A stretch of 64,000 bases of DNA from an uncultured Alphaproteobacteria bacterium (GTDB taxonomy: Bacteria > Pseudomonadota > Alphaproteobacteria > RF32 > CAG-239): positions 62,001-126,000 of the forward strand of contig CAKQLP010000003.1 in assembly GCA_934254675.1 (NCBI GenBank), written 5' to 3'. The notes beneath the pieces are model-generated. The model was not told the origin of the DNA. It worked only from the letters and a program-made list of their open reading frames with translations, and did no database searches. This document shows, one piece after another, positions 60,355 through 64,000 of the stretch (positions are counted from its first letter, which is position 1; each line of letters starts with the position of its first letter). The position numbers and the translations under genes are program-made.

Positions 60355-62538
60355 GTGAAAGAGTTTGTCAGATTTTGCCTGAGAACGATTTTGCGTTTAA
60401 TGAAAGCAAAATGTATTTTTGAATTTGATGTGAACAACTTGCCAAAAAAAGGTGTTTATGTGGTGAACCACGTTTCTTATTTGGATCCGATTTTGTTGTT
60501 TGCATTTCTTCCCGGTAATCCGGTTTTTGCCTTAAACGGGCACTTATACCGCCGTCATTGGATTAGTTTTTTAATGGGACAAGCCGATGTTATAAAATTT
60601 AACCCGATTGAACCATCAGATATTAAAAAACTTATAGCTAAAGTAGATGAGGGGCGTCTGGTTGTTATTTTTGCCGAAGGACGTATTACCGAAAATGGTG
60701 GTTTGATGAAGATTTACGAGGCTCCGGGGTTGGTGGCCGATAAGTCTAAATCTCCAATTATTCCTGTTTGGATAGATGGTCCGCAATATGGCTATTTTTC
60801 TAAAACTAAAGGCAAACTGCCGCATCGTCCGTTGCCAAAAATGCGCATTTATGTGGGTGAGCCGCGTAGCTTCAAGCTGAAAGATGAATTGCGCCGTCAA
60901 CGCGATCACATCAGCAATGAGGTTTATATGATTTTGCGCGAAATGTGCTTTAATATTAACTATGATAAAAACATTTCTTTGTTTGCGCAACTAATGAAAA
61001 CCGCCAAGGTTTATTCTCGAACAGGATTTTTTTCTAAGCGTCCGCGCGTTATAGAAGACATCAACCGCAAACAGAAATCTTATAAGGACATCATTATAGC
61101 CGTATTTGCTTTGGGACGCAGTTTCAAAAAATTTACTAAAGTCGATGAAAATGTCGGTGTGCTACTGCCAAACGCCATTGCCACGGTTTGCACATTTTTC
61201 GGGCTTTCAGCCTATAACCGCACTCCGGTTATGATTAATTTTTCGGTCGGTTCAAAAAATATGATTTCTATGTGCAAAACGGCGTTGGTTAAAACTGTTT
61301 TGACCTCACGTTCTTTTGTGATTAAAGCCAAAATGGAAAATGTGGTAGAAGATATGAAAAACGCTGGTTGCAATATTGTTTATTTGGAAGATATTGCGAA
61401 AAAAATGTCGTTATGGACTAAAATTGGCGCTTATATCAGCTATAAAATTAAGCATATTCCGCACAAAACCGGTGGTGATAAAAAGGCGGTTATTTTATTT
61501 ACTTCCGGCTCAGAAGGCGCGCCGAAGGGTGTTGTTTTAAGTCACGCCAACATTATTGCTAATATAAAACAAATGACGGCGATTCAAACAATTAATTTTA
61601 AAGATTTGTTGTTTAACGCCTTGCCAATGTTTCATAGTTTTGGTTTGACTGTGGGTACCTTGTTTCCGCTGTTTGAAGGCTCCAAGTTGTTTTTGTATCC
61701 GTCTCCGCTACACTATCGTGTGGTTGCCGAATTGGTTTATGAGTTAGGGGCGACTCTAATGCTTGGCACGGATACGTTTTTGCGCGGTTACGCCAAAATT
61801 GCCCACCCTTATGATTTTCATAATATCCGTCTGATGTATTCCGGCGGTGAGGCGGCCAAGTCTGATACTCGCAGTATGTGGATGGAACATTCTGGTGTCA
61901 GAATGATGGAGGCTTACGGAGCGACGGAATGTTCGCCGGTTATGACCGCTAACAATGGAATTTTCAACAAGTTTGGTTCTATCGGTAAAATTATGCCAGG
62001 GATGCAGTTCAAAATTTTGCCGGTTGATGGAATTGCCAACGGCGGTGAACTGTGTGTTAAAGGTCCAAATGTGATGCAAGGTTATTATTTGCCGTCAAAC
62101 CCAGGGGTTTTGGTGCCGCCTGAAGATGGTTGGTATCACACCGGCGATGTGGTGGAAATGGATGAAATAGGCTTTTTCACCATTAAAGACCGCATTAAGC
62201 GTTTTGCCAAAATCGGCGGAGAAATGGTGTCGTTGAACGCCGTGCAAGATATGGTTATGGATGCCACTAAAGAAATGGGGGCAGAATACAGCTATGGCGT
62301 AGTTTCGATTCCGCACGAAAGCAAAGGCGAACAAATTGTTTTGGTGACAAATAATGAAAAAGTTGACTCGGCAATGTTGCATGAATATGTTAAAAATAAT
62401 GGTATGTCAGAGCTTTATTTGCCAAGAGTGATTCTATATCACGAAAAACTACCGGTATTCGCCACGGGCAAGGCCGATAATGTGACGCTGAAAAAAGAAG
62501 TTTTGGCCGAACTTTGTCCGGTTGAAAACGCTGCCTAA
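60355..62538 (+). CDS. Aas-like fusion: lysophospholipid acyltransferase plus acyl-(ACP/CoA) ligase
   Basis: This is a 727-residue two-domain enzyme. Residues about 1-200 are an LPLAT domain with H39-x4-D44 (HVSYLD) and FAEGRIT. Residues about 240-727 are an AMP-forming ligase: P-loop TSGSEGAPKGVV near 382, MEAYGATECSP, WYHTGDVVEMDE and a KAD-type C-terminal Lys (ATGKADNVTLKK). E. coli Aas has the same order and re-acylates lysophosphatidylethanolamine after activating fatty acid on ACP. The GTG at 60355 follows AAAGG; a longer frame from 60277 lacks a good site. Confidence 0.88.
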   Translation: MKEFVRFCLRTILRLMKAKCIFEFDVNNLPKKGVYVVNHVSYLDPILLFAFLPGNPVFALNGHLYRRHWISFLMGQADVIKFNPIEPSDIKKLIAKVDEGRLVVIFAEGRITENGGLMKIYEAPGLVADKSKSPIIPVWIDGPQYGYFSKTKGKLPHRPLPKMRIYVGEPRSFKLKDELRRQRDHISNEVYMILREMCFNINYDKNISLFAQLMKTAKVYSRTGFFSKRPRVIEDINRKQKSYKDIIIAVFALGRSFKKFTKVDENVGVLLPNAIATVCTFFGLSAYNRTPVMINFSVGSKNMISMCKTALVKTVLTSRSFVIKAKMENVVEDMKNAGCNIVYLEDIAKKMSLWTKIGAYISYKIKHIPHKTGGDKKAVILFTSGSEGAPKGVVLSHANIIANIKQMTAIQTINFKDLLFNALPMFHSFGLTVGTLFPLFEGSKLFLYPSPLHYRVVAELVYELGATLMLGTDTFLRGYAKIAHPYDFHNIRLMYSGGEAAKSDTRSMWMEHSGVRMMEAYGATECSPVMTANNGIFNKFGSIGKIMPGMQFKILPVDGIANGGELCVKGPNVMQGYYLPSNPGVLVPPEDGWYHTGDVVEMDEIGFFTIKDRIKRFAKIGGEMVSLNAVQDMVMDATKEMGAEYSYGVVSIPHESKGEQIVLVTNNEKVDSAMLHEYVKNNGMSELYLPRVILYHEKLPVFATGKADNVTLKKEVLAELCPVENAA

Positions 62539-62551
62539 AATAATGTGCAAC

Positions 62552-62589
62552 AACGGCTTTTTGTGATTGCGATTTTACAAAAAGCCGTT
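62552..62589 (+). repeat. Hairpin between the Aas-like gene and ssb
   Basis: Perfect 13-bp arms AACGGCTTTTTGT (62552-62564) and ACAAAAAGCCGTT (62577-62589). No T-run follows on plus. It may be a weak terminator; a possible ssb promoter (TTGCGA-N16-TATGCT) overlaps it. Confidence 0.55.
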
Positions 62590-62627
62590 ATGCTGTAAAA
62601 AGTTTAATTTTTTGTAAGGATAAAATA

Positions 62628-63113
62628 ATGGTTGGAATAAACAAGGTTATTCTGGTTGGTAATTTGGGCTCTGATCCTGTGGTTAATAACACTCAATCGG
62701 GAACTAAGGTTGTGAATTTGAATGTGGCTACTTCAGATAGCTGGAAGGATCGCAACACCGGTGAACGCAAAGACAGAACCGAATGGCACCGCGTGGTGAT
62801 TTTTAATCCGCAGTTGGCAGATACTGCCGAAAGATATTTGCGCAAGGGCTCTAAAGTGTATTTGGAAGGTCAGTTGCAAACTCGTAAATGGACTGATAAC
62901 AATGGTGTTGAACGCTATACCACAGAAGTTGTTTTGCAAAGTTTCAACAGCGTTTTGGTTATGCTCGATTCTAAAAATAGCGGCGGTGACAGTGTTCCTG
63001 CCGGCGGAAACGATGTTTTTTCATCTGCTCCGGCCACAGGCGGCACATCTTCGGGGTGGGATAACAGTCCGGCTTCGGCTCCGTCAGATTTGGATGATGA
63101 TATTCCGTTTTAA
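62628..63113 (+). CDS. ssb: Single-stranded DNA-binding protein SSB
   Basis: This 161-residue protein has the OB fold at residues about 1-110: INKVILVGNLGSDPVVN, VATSDSWKDRNTGERKDRTEWHRVVIFN, YLRKGSKVYLEGQLQTRKW. A Gly/Ser/Ala-rich linker follows, and the acidic tip DLDDDIPF binds repair and replication partners. AAGGA precedes the ATG. Confidence 0.96.
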   Translation: MVGINKVILVGNLGSDPVVNNTQSGTKVVNLNVATSDSWKDRNTGERKDRTEWHRVVIFNPQLADTAERYLRKGSKVYLEGQLQTRKWTDNNGVERYTTEVVLQSFNSVLVMLDSKNSGGDSVPAGGNDVFSSAPATGGTSSGWDNSPASAPSDLDDDIPF

Positions 63114-63188
63114 TTGGGAATTTTTCCTAAGAGACTTCGGATTCTGTTGTCCGGAGTTTCTTTGTTTTAAATAGTGCGAGGTAAAAGT

Positions 63189-64000
63189 ATGAAAGTTTTA
63201 GTTGGTTTAAGCGGCGGTGTGGATTCTTCGGTGACAGTTTGTTTGCTGAAACAACAGGGATATGAAGTGATTGGCGCGACAATGTCTATTTGGGATAAAA
63301 ATACACATTTCAGTGGAGATGTTCATGCTGATTCTTGCTTTTCGCCGCACGAAAAACAAGATATTGAGGCCGCGCGCGCGTTATGTCAAAAAATTGATAT
63401 CCCGTACTATGTTTTAGATTGTTCAGCTCGCTATAAGCAAATGGTGCTAGAAAACTTTAAACATGAATATAAGGCCGGCCGCACGCCAAACCCGTGTGTG
63501 ATGTGTAATTCCTACATCAAATTTAACGCTTTGCCAGAAGAGGCTAAAGCACAAGGTCTAGAATTTGATAAATTTGCCACCGGACACTATGCGCAAGTTT
63601 GTTTTGATGAAAAGCGCAATCGTTATGTGATTAAGCGCGGATTGGACAGCACCAAAGACCAGTCGTATTTCTTGTATCGGTTAAATCAAGAGCAATTGGC
63701 GCACGTTTTAATGCCGTTGGGCGGACTAACCAAAAATCGGGTGCGGGAATTGGCGCGCGAGTTTGGACTTGAAGTTTCGGACAAACCGGATAGTCAAGAT
63801 TTTTATACCGGAGATATTAACGATATTTTGCAAAATGAACCGCAAGTTGGTAATTTTGTAACCCGTGACGGAAGAGTTTTGGGACAACATCAGGGAATTT
63901 GGCATTACACGGTTGGACAACGGCGCGGAATGGGAATTGCCGCTGAACGTCCGTTGTATGTTCTTGGGTTTAACAAAGACAAGAATGAAGTCATTGTTGG
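63189..64000 (+). CDS. mnmA: tRNA-specific 2-thiouridylase MnmA (3'-truncated by window edge)
   Basis: The first 270 residues are visible and open to the window end. MnmA thiolates U34 of tRNA-Lys, Glu and Gln. Seen: PP-loop GLSGGVDSSV, a Cys pair in NPCVMCN (C103 and C106) containing the first catalytic Cys, KFATGHYAQV, DQSYFLYRL and YTVGQRRGMG. The second catalytic Cys expected near residue 205 (E. coli context DSTGICFIG) is missing: this protein reads DSQDFYTGD. AGGTAAAAGT precedes the ATG. Confidence 0.93.
   Translation, partial: MKVLVGLSGGVDSSVTVCLLKQQGYEVIGATMSIWDKNTHFSGDVHADSCFSPHEKQDIEAARALCQKIDIPYYVLDCSARYKQMVLENFKHEYKAGRTPNPCVMCNSYIKFNALPEEAKAQGLEFDKFATGHYAQVCFDEKRNRYVIKRGLDSTKDQSYFLYRLNQEQLAHVLMPLGGLTKNRVRELAREFGLEVSDKPDSQDFYTGDINDILQNEPQVGNFVTRDGRVLGQHQGIWHYTVGQRRGMGIAAERPLYVLGFNKDKNEVIV

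Noticed and set aside
60128..60358. 76-residue open frame between the FadL-like and Aas-like genes
   Set aside because: No ribosome-binding site, it occupies the divergent promoter region, and its composition is not protein-like.

Overview
The window is an AT-rich bacterial chromosome segment. The F1 operon order atpH-atpA-atpG-atpD-atpC without adjacent Fo genes, the mraY-ftsW-murB-ftsQ-ftsA-ftsZ division cluster, a very long FtsZ tail, a single LolC/E-type permease with LolD, and family-5 UDG together suggest an alphaproteobacterium. The AT-rich composition and the GRSMIEMLGVLAIIG-type prepilin paralogues fit the uncultured, host-associated (gut-type) alphaproteobacteria. The placement is an inference; no rRNA is present. 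One tRNA (Arg, ACG) is found. I see no transposase, integrase, prophage module or CRISPR array.

Layout. 0-2.2 kb: end of an ankyrin-repeat protein, paired hairpins, a prepilin-like gene and a membrane-anchored glycosyltransferase. 2.2-6.5 kb (minus): a two-subunit CoA-transferase, a small unknown gene and clpB. 6.5-11 kb (minus): two large unrecognised proteins (one with an HNH-like His/Asn cluster) flanking a 69-residue NRDD-domain protein under a tandem NrdR-box operator. 11-16 kb (minus): F1 ATP synthase. 16-24 kb: a secreted unknown, then the contracted division/peptidoglycan cluster. 24-29.9 kb: unknown genes, a prepilin-like gene with an unusual repeat leader, tRNA-Arg, a lipoprotein, a TerB-like protein. 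29.9-35 kb: LemA plus two DUF3137-like proteins, LolC/E-LolD, an FtsB-like protein. 35-41.6 kb: an unassigned structured RNA in front of a fourth prepilin-like gene, a DsbD/ScsB-like reductase, UDGb, an OmpA-like barrel, a GH24 lysozyme and a putative HExxH lipoprotein. 41.8-46.6 kb: opgG-(small gene)-opgH and a DUF4186 gene. 46.6-53 kb: DUF4139 and DUF1294 proteins, two envelope proteins, lon. 53-57 kb: an unknown, and a GT2-GtrA / DUF2142 membrane pair. 57-64 kb: a Lys/Ala-rich exported protein, the second repeat-leader prepilin-like gene, FadL divergent from an Aas-like acyltransferase/acyl ligase, ssb and the start of mnmA.

The most unusual signal is a cassette present twice (about 25.3-26.46 kb and 57.7-58.74 kb, both minus). 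An ATG with a strong ribosome-binding site opens a 13-codon reading frame ending in a (CT)7 dinucleotide tract and an immediate TAA. Loss of one CT unit (or gain of two) would fuse this start, in frame, through a stop-free stretch of palindromic repeats into the prepilin-like gene. Insertions within the repeats (12 and 36 nt) are multiples of three in both loci. This is what a phase-variable surface-protein locus would look like. Other notable signals are the NrdR-box pair before a stand-alone glycyl-radical-like domain, matching heat-shock-type promoters before clpB and lon, and the structured RNA with mutually exclusive pairings and a terminator just upstream of another prepilin-like gene.
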